Positions 8,072 through 16,542 of a stretch of DNA of 64,000 nucleotides are shown in pieces (positions within the stretch are counted from its first letter, which is position 1; each line of letters starts with the position of its first letter). Origin of the DNA: Ruminococcus sp. (GTDB lineage: Bacteria; Bacillota; Clostridia; Oscillospirales; Ruminococcaceae); NCBI GenBank assembly GCA_015066845.1, contig SVNO01000003.1, positions 1 through 64,000 of the forward strand. The letters are read 5' to 3'. The notes under the pieces were generated by a model, which was not told the origin of the DNA, did not search any database, and saw only the letters and a program-made list of their open reading frames with translations. A program made the translations under genes and the position numbers.

Positions 8072-10438
8072 ATGTATCTCACAATTCTGAAAAAGGACCT
8101 CAAACGCAAGAAAACTATGAACATCGTCCTGCTGATGTTTATGATTCTTGCGGTGATGTTTGTAGCAAGCGGACTCAACAACGTAGTTGCTGTTATGAAT
8201 GGAACGGATTATTATCTCGATAAGGCAGAAATAGGCGATTATGTCGTTATCACAATGGGAGATAACTCTACGGGATATGCCGATGACATACTTGATAAAG
8301 CCGATTGCGTAAAGAGTTATAAGCTTGAAGGCTGTATCTTTGGCTCACAGGACAACGTTACGAAAGCTGACGGGACAAGTCTTGAAACGAAAAACACTTC
8401 ACTGTTCCATTCAATATCCGATGTTAAGCTTAAACTCTTTGACGAAAGCAATCAGCCTGTTACCGAGGTAAAACGGGGGGAGGTAAAAATTGCGGGTAAA
8501 TGTATGGAGAACAACGGTCTTAAAATCGGTGATTTTATCCGTATAAAGCTTGGGGATACCGAGCTTGAGTTGAAAATTGCAGGAAAAGTAAAGGACGCTT
8601 TTATGGGCTCTGATTTTATGGGGAATACTCGTTTTCTGCTCAATCAAGCTGATTATAATACATTTCTTTCGGATGAAACTATATTTGCCCATTATCGTGG
8701 CGAGGTTGTTTACATTGAAACCGACGATACAGCTGCTGTAAAAGCAGTTATCTCCGATATACCGGCTCTTGCTTTTGACGGTGCAAGAACCACGCTTGAA
8801 ATGTGCTATGTAATGGAAATGATCGCGGCGTTTATTATACTTGTTTTAAGCGTGTGTCTTATCATTGTATCCTTTGTTGTTCTTCGTTTTTCAATCAACT
8901 TTACAATTTCCGAGGAATACAGAGAAATAGGTGTAATGAAAGCCATAGGTATTAAGAATCACAAAATAAGAGGCTTATACATAGTAAAATATCTGCTTAT
9001 GGCAACAGTCAGCGGTATTATCGGGTTTTTTGCAAGCATTCCGTTTGGAAATATGCTGATTATGTCGGTAAGCGAAAATATGGTGCTTGGCAATAACGCA
9101 GGATTTCTTATCAATCTTCTCAGTGCAGTTGGCACTGCGATTATTATTCTTCTGTTTGCATACAGCTGCACAAGCAAGGTGAAAAAGCTTACTCCTATTG
9201 ACGCTATCCGTTCAGGACAGACGGGTGAACGCTTTACACGAAAGAGCTTTTTACGACTTGAAAAAACAAATGCAAAGCCTGCTTTCTTTATGGCACTTAA
9301 TGACATTTTAAGTGCACCGAAGCGTTTTATGACGGTTATCGTATCATTTTTCATCTGTATGCTTTTTGTACTTATGCTGGTAAATACCGTTGCCACTATG
9401 AAAAGCCCGAACCTTATTACAACCTTCGGAACGGAAAGCGACCTTTATATCACAGATGTTGACGGTGCTATGGAGCTTATGAACGTGAGCGATAAGAATG
9501 GTGTTGCAGATGAAATGAACAAGCTTGCGGATAAAATTACAGACGAGAGTATGCCCTGTGATGTAAGCGTTGATATACAGTATAAATACAGGGTAGTAAC
9601 TTCAGAAAACGAGTTCTCAATAACCTGTGCCCAGAGCGTTAATATTCCTGTAGGCAAATACGATTATTTTGAAGGAACAGCGCCGCAGAGCAGGAATGAA
9701 ATTGCCATAACACCGCAGATTTCCGAAATGATGAATATTAAAATAGGCGATACTGTTACGATTGATTTCGGAACAGAAAAAACCGAATGCATTGTAACGG
9801 CATATTTCCAGACGATGAATCAGCTTGGCGAGCTGATACGACTTCACGACGACGCACCTACAAATATGAGCTATGTTTCGGCTATCAGGCAATATCAGGT
9901 TGACTTTACCGATGATCCATCCGAAACGGAAATTGAAAGCCGAAAGGAAAAAATCAAGGAGCTTCTTGGCATTGAGGACGTAATGAATGCAACAGAATAC
10001 TGCATAGACTGCGTATCGGTTGTACCGACAATGGAGGCTGTTCAGTATCTGCTTTTAGCGATAACGATCACGGTTGTAATTCTTGTAACAGTTCTTGTTG
10101 AACGCTCATTTATTTCCGACGAATACAGTCAGATTGCACTTTTAAAGGCAATCGGTTTCAGAAACAGCGAAATTATAAAATGGCATTCGCTTCGTTTTGG
10201 TATCGTTGCATTCTCGGCGTCGGTTTTGGCAGCGGCAGCTTCAATACCTATGACAAAGCTTTGCATTACACCGATTTTCGGAATGATGGGTGCAACAAAA
10301 ATCGAGTTTCACATTGACCCGTTACAGATATTTCTGATTTACCCTGCAATTATTTTTGCTGTAACGATTATTTCAGCCTTTTTAACCTCCCTCTGCACCA
10401 AAAAAATCAAATCCTCCGACACCGCCAACATTGAGTAA
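8072..10438 (+). CDS. ABC transporter permease with two FtsX/MacB-type domains
   Basis: Membrane half of an ABC exporter or peptide-sensing/detoxification system. The 788 residues begin with one transmembrane helix (about 17-38) and an extracellular domain. The first FtsX module (about 250-385) contains the conserved EEYREIGVMKAIGIK; a second extracellular domain and a second FtsX module near the C-terminus (DEYSQIALLKAIGF) follow. The start at 8072 follows AAAGGCGG; an upstream in-frame ATG at 8039 lacks a site. The coding sequence is visibly richer in A/T (TTATAATAC, AAAACAAAT) than its neighbours, including the partner ATPase. This suggests a different recent origin (inference). Confidence 0.85.
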   Translation: MYLTILKKDLKRKKTMNIVLLMFMILAVMFVASGLNNVVAVMNGTDYYLDKAEIGDYVVITMGDNSTGYADDILDKADCVKSYKLEGCIFGSQDNVTKADGTSLETKNTSLFHSISDVKLKLFDESNQPVTEVKRGEVKIAGKCMENNGLKIGDFIRIKLGDTELELKIAGKVKDAFMGSDFMGNTRFLLNQADYNTFLSDETIFAHYRGEVVYIETDDTAAVKAVISDIPALAFDGARTTLEMCYVMEMIAAFIILVLSVCLIIVSFVVLRFSINFTISEEYREIGVMKAIGIKNHKIRGLYIVKYLLMATVSGIIGFFASIPFGNMLIMSVSENMVLGNNAGFLINLLSAVGTAIIILLFAYSCTSKVKKLTPIDAIRSGQTGERFTRKSFLRLEKTNAKPAFFMALNDILSAPKRFMTVIVSFFICMLFVLMLVNTVATMKSPNLITTFGTESDLYITDVDGAMELMNVSDKNGVADEMNKLADKITDESMPCDVSVDIQYKYRVVTSENEFSITCAQSVNIPVGKYDYFEGTAPQSRNEIAITPQISEMMNIKIGDTVTIDFGTEKTECIVTAYFQTMNQLGELIRLHDDAPTNMSYVSAIRQYQVDFTDDPSETEIESRKEKIKELLGIEDVMNATEYCIDCVSVVPTMEAVQYLLLAITITVVILVTVLVERSFISDEYSQIALLKAIGFRNSEIIKWHSLRFGIVAFSASVLAAAASIPMTKLCITPIFGMMGATKIEFHIDPLQIFLIYPAIIFAVTIISAFLTSLCTKKIKSSDTANIE

Positions 10439-10453
10439 GAAAGGAAAACTGCC

Positions 10454-11218
10454 ATGAATATTTTAGAAGTAAACGACCTCTGCAAAACATATATCGTCAA
10501 CAAGCGTCAGAACAATGTGCTGAAGAATGTCAATTTCAGCATCGCAGAGGGCGAAATGGTCGCCGTTATGGGGCCGTCCGGTTCCGGTAAGTCCACTCTG
10601 CTTTATGCTGTTTCCGGTATGGATACCGTTACAGCCGGCGAAGTTTCTTTCTGCGGCAAGAACATCGCCAAGATGAAGGAGATGGAGCTGGCGGATCTGC
10701 GTCTGGACGAAATGGGCTTTATTTTCCAGCAGATGTATATGCTGAAAAATCTGACCGTGCTTGACAATATCATCCTCCCTGCCTGCCAGTCCAAAAAGAA
10801 CAACGAAACACGCAAGGAAACCGTAGCGCGCGGAGAAGCCCTTATGCGCAAGCTTGGTATTATCGAAATTGCTGACAATGACATCAACGAGGTTTCCGGC
10901 GGTCAGCTCCAGAGAGCCTGCATCTGCCGCAGTATGATCAACAATCCGAAGATGCTCTTTGCCGATGAGCCGACCGGTGCACTGAACCGTACCTCCTCGG
11001 ATGAGGTAATGGAGGAGCTTGCAAAGCTTAATGCTGACGGAACGACCATAATGCTGGTCACACATGATGTCAAAGTTGCAGCAAGATGCACAAAAGTGCT
11101 TTATATTGTTGACGGGAACATCAAAGGGGAGTATAATTTAAGTAGGTATGAAAGCGCATCGCAGATGCGGGAGCGTGAGCGTGCACTGAATAACTGGCTT
11201 ATGGAAATGGGCTGGTAA
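10454..11218 (+). CDS. ABC transporter ATP-binding protein, LolD/MacB/BceA family
   Basis: Cytoplasmic ATPase partner of the upstream permease. The 254 residues contain Walker A (GPSGSGKST, about 37-45), a Q-loop in GFIFQQMYM, the signature VSGGQLQRA, Walker B MLFADEPTG and the H-loop LVTHD. It starts 15 bases after the permease with AAAGGAAA upstream. A 35-residue tail after the H-loop is rich in Arg/Glu and ends in NNWLMEMGW. Only the family can be assigned: export of lipoproteins, macrolides or antimicrobial peptides are all possible. Confidence 0.92.
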   Translation: MNILEVNDLCKTYIVNKRQNNVLKNVNFSIAEGEMVAVMGPSGSGKSTLLYAVSGMDTVTAGEVSFCGKNIAKMKEMELADLRLDEMGFIFQQMYMLKNLTVLDNIILPACQSKKNNETRKETVARGEALMRKLGIIEIADNDINEVSGGQLQRACICRSMINNPKMLFADEPTGALNRTSSDEVMEELAKLNADGTTIMLVTHDVKVAARCTKVLYIVDGNIKGEYNLSRYESASQMRERERALNNWLMEMGW

Positions 11219-11270
11219 GCACAGAGCCTGCGCTGCTGTTTCGCATTTGAAAAATCAGCTGTAAGGAATG

Positions 11271-11304
11271 CCTAAGCTCTCACAAGCAGAGAGCTTAGGC
11301 TTTT
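11271..11304 (+). terminator. Hairpin between the ABC genes and the response regulator
   Basis: CCTAAGCTCTC (11271-11281) pairs perfectly with GAGAGCTTAGG (11289-11299), followed by CTTTT and directly by the GGAGG site of the next gene. It could be a leaky terminator setting a lower level of the two-component system than of the transporter. Confidence 0.55.
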
Positions 11305-11316
11305 GGAGGTAATAGT

Positions 11317-11985
11317 ATGACGGATATTTTGATTGTTGAAGATAACAAAGAGCTTGCCGATCTGCTGTGTGATTTTCTGCGTGCAGAAAATTACACTGTC
11401 AGCATTGCAGATACAGGAGAAAAAGCCTTGTCGCTGTACGAAAAATACGGCGCAAGGCTCATTGTGCTGGATATTATGCTCCCCGGCATAGACGGCTTTG
11501 CGGTGTGCCGGAAGATCCGTGAGGAAAGCAATACCCCCATTCTGATTGTCAGTGCCAAGACGGAAAAGGAGGACAAGCTCAACGGGCTTGTGCTTGGGGC
11601 GGATGATTATATTGAGAAGCCCTATGATATTGACATTATGCTTGCAAAAATCGGTGGCATCTTCAAGCGGAGATACGCACTTGATGAAATTACCGAGGGT
11701 GCGATCCGTATCAACAAGGAGAGCCGCATGGCTTATAAGGATGATGTTCCGCTTGATCTGACTGCAAAGGAATTCGACCTGCTCACACTGCTGATGGAAA
11801 ACAAGGGAAAGACTTTGAGCAAGGAGTATCTGTTTGGTCAGATCTGGGGCAGCGACAGCTTTTCCGAGCAGCAGACCTTGACTGTGCACATCAAGTGGCT
11901 GCGGCAGAAAATCGAGGATGATCCCAAAAAACCGCAAAGAATACAGACAGTCTGGGGCGTGGGGTACAAGTATGAAAGCGTTTAA
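11317..11985 (+). CDS. OmpR-family response regulator
   Basis: Transcription factor controlled by the histidine kinase encoded next. The 222 residues comprise a receiver domain with acidic pocket VEDN and phospho-acceptor Asp52 (LDIMLPG), conserved Lys in KPYD, and a winged-helix DNA-binding domain (about 125-220, ending VWGVGYKYES). The GGAGG site is next to the preceding hairpin. The kinase gene starts inside its 3' end (11972), so the two are coupled. The likely target is the adjacent ABC transporter (inference from gene order). Confidence 0.93.
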   Translation: MTDILIVEDNKELADLLCDFLRAENYTVSIADTGEKALSLYEKYGARLIVLDIMLPGIDGFAVCRKIREESNTPILIVSAKTEKEDKLNGLVLGADDYIEKPYDIDIMLAKIGGIFKRRYALDEITEGAIRINKESRMAYKDDVPLDLTAKEFDLLTLLMENKGKTLSKEYLFGQIWGSDSFSEQQTLTVHIKWLRQKIEDDPKKPQRIQTVWGVGYKYESV

Positions 11986-13192
11986 CAGAATTTCTGCACT
12001 TGTGATCATGGTGATACTCGCTGTATTCATCGGCGCAAATGCATGGCTGCTGACGGATCACGGTGACAGCGGCAGACCGTACAGAGTCGAGATCAGCCGT
12101 CTTGTCAGAGAGATGGAAAACGGCAGAACCCCTGACCTTTCAGCGTGTGCATATGTGTCGGCAGTTACGGAATATGGCGAGGGTTTTTACAATTCCGACA
12201 GTGATTATGTCATCCATGAGATCGGCGGTGAGCTGTACCGCTTTGACTACTGCACAGGCGGCGATGATAGAACAGGGCTGATCGTTACTGTGAACAGCAT
12301 CCTCGGAATCATGGCAGCGACGATTCTTGTTGTGATGCTGTACGTCAGATTCAAAATTCTCCAGCCGTTTGAAAAGCTCACCGATGTTCCCTATGAGCTT
12401 TCCAAGGGCAATCTGACTGCACCGGTCAAGGAAACGAAAAACCGCTTTTTCGGGCGATTTTTCTGGGGTGTGGATTTGCTTCGTGAAAACATGGAGCAGC
12501 AGAAAGAGCGTGAGCTGGATCTGCAGAGGGACAGAAAAATGCTGCTGCTGTCGCTTTCTCACGATATCAAAACGCCTTTGTCAGCAATCAAGCTTTATGC
12601 AAAGGCATTGTCAAAGGGGCTTTACAAAAGCCCTGAAAAACAGCTTGAAATTGCAGCGAGCATTGGTGCAAAGGCAGACGAGATCGAGGGCTATGTTTCA
12701 CAGATCATCACCGCTTCGAGGGAGGATTTCCTGAGCCTTGATGTGCATATGGGTGAGTTCTATCTGTCGGAGCTTGTGACAAAAATCCGGCAGTATTACA
12801 CGGAAAAGCTGGAGCTGATCAAGACTGATTTTTCCGTTGCCGGATATGCCGATTGTCTGCTGAATGGCGATCTTGACCGAAGTGTTGAGGTTCTCCAGAA
12901 TATTATGGAAAACGCCATCAAATACGGCGACGGAAAGCAGATAGCCATTCAATTTTCCGAGGAGGATGGGTGTATTTTGGTTACGATTCAAAACAGCGGA
13001 TGCAGTCTTGCAGAGACGGATCTGCCGCATATTTTTGATAGCTTCTGGCGAGGTGCAAATGCGGAGCATGAAAAAGGCAGCGGTCTGGGACTGTACATCT
13101 GCCGCCAGCTGATGCACAAAATGAATGGTGAAGTTTTTGCGGAAATCAGGGATGGATTTATGTGCATTACTGCGGTATTTGGGAAAGTGTGA
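11972..13192 (+). CDS. Sensor histidine kinase (HisKA type)
   Basis: Membrane sensor of 406 residues. It has TM1 (about 8-27), an extracellular domain of about 75 residues, TM2 (about 104-126), a HAMP-like linker, a dimerisation helix with His197 in SLSHDIKTPLSAIK, and an HATPase domain (NIMENAIKYGD, then GSGLGLYICRQ). The large sensor loop argues against the BceS class of intramembrane-sensing kinases, which have almost no loop, although the gene order resembles Bce modules. ATG 11972 overlaps the response regulator by 14 bases. It is followed by a strong terminator. Confidence 0.92.
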   Translation: MKAFNRISALVIMVILAVFIGANAWLLTDHGDSGRPYRVEISRLVREMENGRTPDLSACAYVSAVTEYGEGFYNSDSDYVIHEIGGELYRFDYCTGGDDRTGLIVTVNSILGIMAATILVVMLYVRFKILQPFEKLTDVPYELSKGNLTAPVKETKNRFFGRFFWGVDLLRENMEQQKERELDLQRDRKMLLLSLSHDIKTPLSAIKLYAKALSKGLYKSPEKQLEIAASIGAKADEIEGYVSQIITASREDFLSLDVHMGEFYLSELVTKIRQYYTEKLELIKTDFSVAGYADCLLNGDLDRSVEVLQNIMENAIKYGDGKQIAIQFSEEDGCILVTIQNSGCSLAETDLPHIFDSFWRGANAEHEKGSGLGLYICRQLMHKMNGEVFAEIRDGFMCITAVFGKV

Positions 13193-13246
13193 CAGACTTG
13201 CAATAGAAATGCTGCGGCGGCTGAGGAGTGAATGGGGAGAGGAAAG

Positions 13247-13286
13247 CCCCGCATCACTGGTGATTCAGTGGTGCGGGGGTGTTTTT
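13247..13286 (+). terminator. Terminator of the ABC/two-component operon
   Basis: CCCCGCATCACTG (13247-13259) pairs with CAGTGGTGCGGGG (13266-13278), followed by GTGTTTTT. The loop and right half (13256-13285) recur exactly at 13722-13751. Confidence 0.85.
13256..13285. repeat. 30-bp direct repeat, copy 1
   Basis: The 30 bases starting ACTGGTGATT and ending GGGGGTGTTTT are identical to 13722-13751. The two copies bracket 436 bp that contain the next gene. Copy 1 is half of a complete terminator; copy 2 lacks the left arm. Confidence 0.85.
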
Positions 13287-13689
13287 ATTCTTCCTCGACC
13301 ATAACGGTCATACCTGTTTCCTTTGCGTATGCAAGAAAATCGCAGATTAGCCTGTAGCATTCCCGTGACCGTTCATCTTTGTAATGTTCCATTCTTTCCT
13401 TGTAGGTATACAGATCATTCAGGTATTCATCCAGATTTTCGATTGGAATAGGATCAACCTTGAAATCCAATGTTCGCTGAAACTGCTGCCAGTCACGGGT
13501 GAAGCCATACCATTCTGTTTCAGGGAATACGGGAAATACAGGCTCAGAGAATATGTCCATAAAATACGCCTCCCAGAAGGTAATCCTAAATTCCGGCTGT
13601 TCTTTATAGAATAACGCAATATGAGGTTCATCTCCGAACATACCGAGCAGCACATATTCTTCGTTGTTTTTCAGCCTTTCGATATCCAT
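13285..13689 (-). CDS. Unrecognised 134-residue acidic protein
   Basis: I do not recognise a family. The protein is acidic, rich in aromatic residues (FPETEWYGFTRDW, ITFWEAYFMDIF), has no signal peptide or membrane segment and ends MVEEE. The size and composition resemble small immunity-type or accessory proteins, but nothing proves that. AAAGGAG lies about 12 bases before the ATG. The gene is bracketed by a 30-bp direct repeat derived from the neighbouring terminator, which suggests insertion or duplication into that site. Its stop codon overlaps the end of repeat copy 1. Confidence 0.6.
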   Translation of the reverse strand: MDIERLKNNEEYVLLGMFGDEPHIALFYKEQPEFRITFWEAYFMDIFSEPVFPVFPETEWYGFTRDWQQFQRTLDFKVDPIPIENLDEYLNDLYTYKERMEHYKDERSRECYRLICDFLAYAKETGMTVMVEEE

Positions 13690-13721
13690 GCAGGTGAGTC
13701 TCCTTTCTGCCTGTCCGCAGT

Positions 13722-13751
13722 ACTGGTGATTCAGTGGTGCGGGGGTGTTTT
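13722..13751. repeat. 30-bp direct repeat, copy 2
   Basis: Exact copy of 13256-13285, here without the pairing left arm, so it cannot form the terminator hairpin. Confidence 0.85.
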
Positions 13752-13777
13752 CATTTCATTATTCACACTTCATTTTG

Positions 13778-14434
13778 TCAGATTTTCTGTTTTTCGGATT
13801 CCGTTGTCTTGATAGCATTATAGTATTCGAGCTGCATCGGAAGTTCAGCCCAAAGCTGCGCTCTGGAATCGTTTGATGTCAGCACATCTATTATCTCTTT
13901 GTCCGGTACAGGATAGACGGTGAAATCGTCTTGTTCGCCCTTATTTGTGCGTATTGGGAAGGCAAGCTGTTCGGTGTCGATGCTATACTGTGCATTCACG
14001 CCCTCTTTGTTTCCTCTTGCATCAAGCCTTATCCATTTATCATGCTCTCTGAGATATACTCCGTTAAGCCCGTGATAGACAAGCTCCGGCACATCGGCAT
14101 CGTCGTTGAGTACGATCTTCTGATAGCAAAAGCCTGCGGGGATGCCCCTGCTGCGGAGTATCGCAGCCAGAAGATGAGATTTTGCAAAGCATATTCCGTG
14201 ACCTGCTTTGAGTACCTGTGATGCCGTGCAGGGCACCTCGTCTGCTCCGATGTCAGCCGAATGTGAGATGTGGTCACGCACATACTCAAAAGCCTTTCTG
14301 ATAAAATCGGTCTCGCCGTTTGACGCGCTATAAAGCTTGTCAGCCAGTTGTGCAACAGACTCGTTGTCAAAGTCAATGATATCACTGCATTGCAGATATT
14401 GGTGGATGTTATTCGTGTACAGTTTCGTTTTCAT
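13778..14434 (-). CDS. Transglutaminase-like protein (cysteine protease fold)
   Basis: A cytoplasmic-looking 218-residue protein of the transglutaminase core superfamily. The triad is visible as Cys82 (GHGICFAKSHLLAAILRSRG), His121 (VYHGLNGVYL) and Asp138 (WIRLDARGN). No signal peptide is seen. Members act as proteases, deamidases or cross-linkers; the substrate is unknown. Its ATG overlaps the stop of the TfoX-like gene upstream (ATGA, 14431-14434), so the two are translated together. I see no clear terminator after it; the half-hairpin repeat lies 27 bases downstream. Confidence 0.82.
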   Translation of the reverse strand: MKTKLYTNNIHQYLQCSDIIDFDNESVAQLADKLYSASNGETDFIRKAFEYVRDHISHSADIGADEVPCTASQVLKAGHGICFAKSHLLAAILRSRGIPAGFCYQKIVLNDDADVPELVYHGLNGVYLREHDKWIRLDARGNKEGVNAQYSIDTEQLAFPIRTNKGEQDDFTVYPVPDKEIIDVLTSNDSRAQLWAELPMQLEYYNAIKTTESEKQKI

Positions 14435-14769
14435 TTTTTCTCCGCCTTTCTAGTTTTCGGTTTCCGTTCTGGCAGCTCGCTAAACATTTCCGATACCATT
14501 TTTTGTAATAATTCTCTATCATCAATTATCGTTACAGGCAGCATTTCCTTTGCACCATCATACGGCGGGCAAGCAATGCTGTCGGGCATATATTTCCGAC
14601 TGGCTTCTGTTATTTTTACCATAAAGCCAGTTCCGTATATGCCACCGAAAATGCGCTCCCGATAGTAAAAAATATAGCCGCCCATCATAGGTGTTTTACG
14701 GATATCTTCCAATCCCGCAAGCTGTTCTGTTATATATTCAGCAAGCTCTTTAGGTTTTGATTTTTCCAT
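14431..14769 (-). CDS. TfoX/Sxy N-terminal domain protein
   Basis: A 112-residue single-domain protein with the family pattern MMGGYIFYYRERIFGGIY and a central VKIT strand. In Proteobacteria TfoX/Sxy regulates competence; the short Firmicute versions have no defined role. The frame is open for 42 more codons upstream, but AAGGAG lies just before the ATG at 14769 and the family starts here. The C-terminal tail is basic (KPKTRKAEKK). It is coupled to the transglutaminase-like gene. Confidence 0.8.
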   Translation of the reverse strand: MEKSKPKELAEYITEQLAGLEDIRKTPMMGGYIFYYRERIFGGIYGTGFMVKITEASRKYMPDSIACPPYDGAKEMLPVTIIDDRELLQKMVSEMFSELPERKPKTRKAEKK

Positions 14770-15100
14770 AACAAACACTCCTTTACAACCTTTCCCCACA
14801 CTCAACGCTATTTTGCAAATACTCAAATCGCAACTTTTGGCAAGTCTGTTTTCTGCGATTTTACGCTGCTTTTCAGTGTGACATTCAATCCACACACTGA
14901 AAAATCGGAAAAAGCAGTTTCACGCACCCTAAATCGAGTGCTTGATTTGGCCCACAAAAATCAAAGTGTGCGGATTGGTTGTCAGATGTACCGTGTACGT
15001 CTTTTTGCCCTTTTACCTGTTCCCGCATACAGATTTCGAGTGGGTGAAACTGCGGTTATCGGAAAAGGGCGATGCCGATAAACCGCGTAAATACGCCATT
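14770..15100. other. Non-coding stretch with an inverted repeat
   Basis: The gap between the TfoX-like gene and rlmD. It contains a TTTTCAGTGTG (14870-14880) / CACACTGAAAA (14893-14903) inverted repeat with a 12-base loop. There is no convincing ORF; a 67-codon plus-strand frame has no ribosome-binding site. Confidence 0.5.
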
Positions 15101-16459
15101 TCAGTTTTTTTCTCGTGACAGCAGAACCACGCACTCAACATGCCCCGTCCCCGGAAACAAATCCACCCCACGCACAATCTCTGCCCGATATCCGCGTTCA
15201 TCAAACGCTGCCGCATCCCTTGCAGCGGTGGACGGATTGCAGGAAATCATCACAATGCGTGACGGCTGCATCGCGGCTACCGCTTCAATGCACGGCAGGT
15301 CGCAGCCCTTGCGCGGTGGGTCGAGAATCACCACGTCCGGCGAAAGCCCCTGCTTCTGGAGCATCTGCGCAATCTCTCCTGCATCGCCGCAGTAAAATTC
15401 TGCATTTGCAATGCCGTTGCGCACCGCGTTTTCACGCGCATTTTCCACTGCTTCCGGAATCACCTCCGCGCCAATGACCTTGCCGGCACGGTCTGCCATC
15501 GAAAGTCCGATTGTGCCTGCACCACAGTACAAATCAAGCAGCAGCTCGCCGCCCGATAGCTGCGCGAAATCCTTGGCAATGCCATACAAACGCTCCGCCT
15601 GTGCCGTGTTCACCTGATAGAACGACTGCGGCGAAATGTCAATCGCATTGCCGCACATCCTGTCCGAAATCACCGGCTTTCCGGCAAGAACCTGCACCGT
15701 TTTTCCCATGATTACGTTGGTTTTGTCCGGATTGATGCTCTCAGTAATGCTCACAAGTGCCGGAAATTCTGCCTGCAATGCCGCAAGCATCCCCTGTATC
15801 TTCCGGCGGATGGACTTGCGCACCACAAAGCAAAGCGCGATTTCTCCGCTGTGATAGCCGCGGCGCAGGTAAATATGCCGCAGCAGCCCTGTGTTCGTCT
15901 GCTCGTCATATGCCGAAACACCGGCATTCTGCAACGCCGGCAGAAGATATTCCAGAAGTGCCGTGAATTCTTCCGGCTGGAGCAGACAGCCCGTGAACGG
16001 AATCACGCGATGGCTGTGCCTTGCATAGAAGCCGCAAATCAGCTTTCCATCCTGCATGGCAACCGGATACTGTGCCTTGTTGCGGTAACCACCGCGGCTG
16101 TCGTTGCCGAGAATTGGCTGAAATTCAGGGGAAAGCTTCCCGATGCGCGTGAATGCATCACGCACATGGTTTTCCTTGTACTGCAGCTCCTGCGCATAGT
16201 CCACATGCCTGTACACGCAGCCGCCGCACTGCCGGAACACCGGACAATCCGGCTCGCAGCGTCCCTGCGCAGGTTCGAGCAGCTCTGCAATAATGCCGAA
16301 CGCGTAGCTTTTGAGTACCTTGACAATTTTCACACGCAGCTTGTCGCCGATTGCTGTCATGGGCACAAATACTGCCATGCCGTCAATCCGGCAGACACCG
16401 CTTCCCTCCGTGGTCATGCCGGTAATTTCCGCTTCGTATATTTCATTTTTTTGCAGCAT
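15101..16459 (-). CDS. rlmD: 23S rRNA (uracil-C5)-methyltransferase, RlmD/RlmCD type
   Basis: Methylates a uracil of 23S rRNA using SAM. The 452 residues have an N-terminal TRAM domain (about 1-58), a four-Cys iron-sulfur motif (CEPDCPVFRQCGGC plus a later Cys), the SFYQVN box, SAM motif DLYCGAGTIGL, DPPRKG and the catalytic Cys in ISCNPST. AAAGGAGGC precedes the ATG at 16459; the eight earlier in-frame codons are not needed. Firmicute members may modify U747, U1939 or both, so the exact site is not decided here. Confidence 0.93.
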   Translation of the reverse strand: MLQKNEIYEAEITGMTTEGSGVCRIDGMAVFVPMTAIGDKLRVKIVKVLKSYAFGIIAELLEPAQGRCEPDCPVFRQCGGCVYRHVDYAQELQYKENHVRDAFTRIGKLSPEFQPILGNDSRGGYRNKAQYPVAMQDGKLICGFYARHSHRVIPFTGCLLQPEEFTALLEYLLPALQNAGVSAYDEQTNTGLLRHIYLRRGYHSGEIALCFVVRKSIRRKIQGMLAALQAEFPALVSITESINPDKTNVIMGKTVQVLAGKPVISDRMCGNAIDISPQSFYQVNTAQAERLYGIAKDFAQLSGGELLLDLYCGAGTIGLSMADRAGKVIGAEVIPEAVENARENAVRNGIANAEFYCGDAGEIAQMLQKQGLSPDVVILDPPRKGCDLPCIEAVAAMQPSRIVMISCNPSTAARDAAAFDERGYRAEIVRGVDLFPGTGHVECVVLLSREKN

Positions 16460-16542
16460 GATTCTGCCTCCTTTGTATTTCACAAAAAACGCCGATGGTT
16501 TTGCATGGGAACGCCGTCAGTGCATCACCCCATGCAGCGACT

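Noticed and set aside
14878-15081. 67-codon plus-strand frame between the TfoX-like gene and rlmD
   Set aside because: No ribosome-binding site, no promoter and basic low-information sequence.
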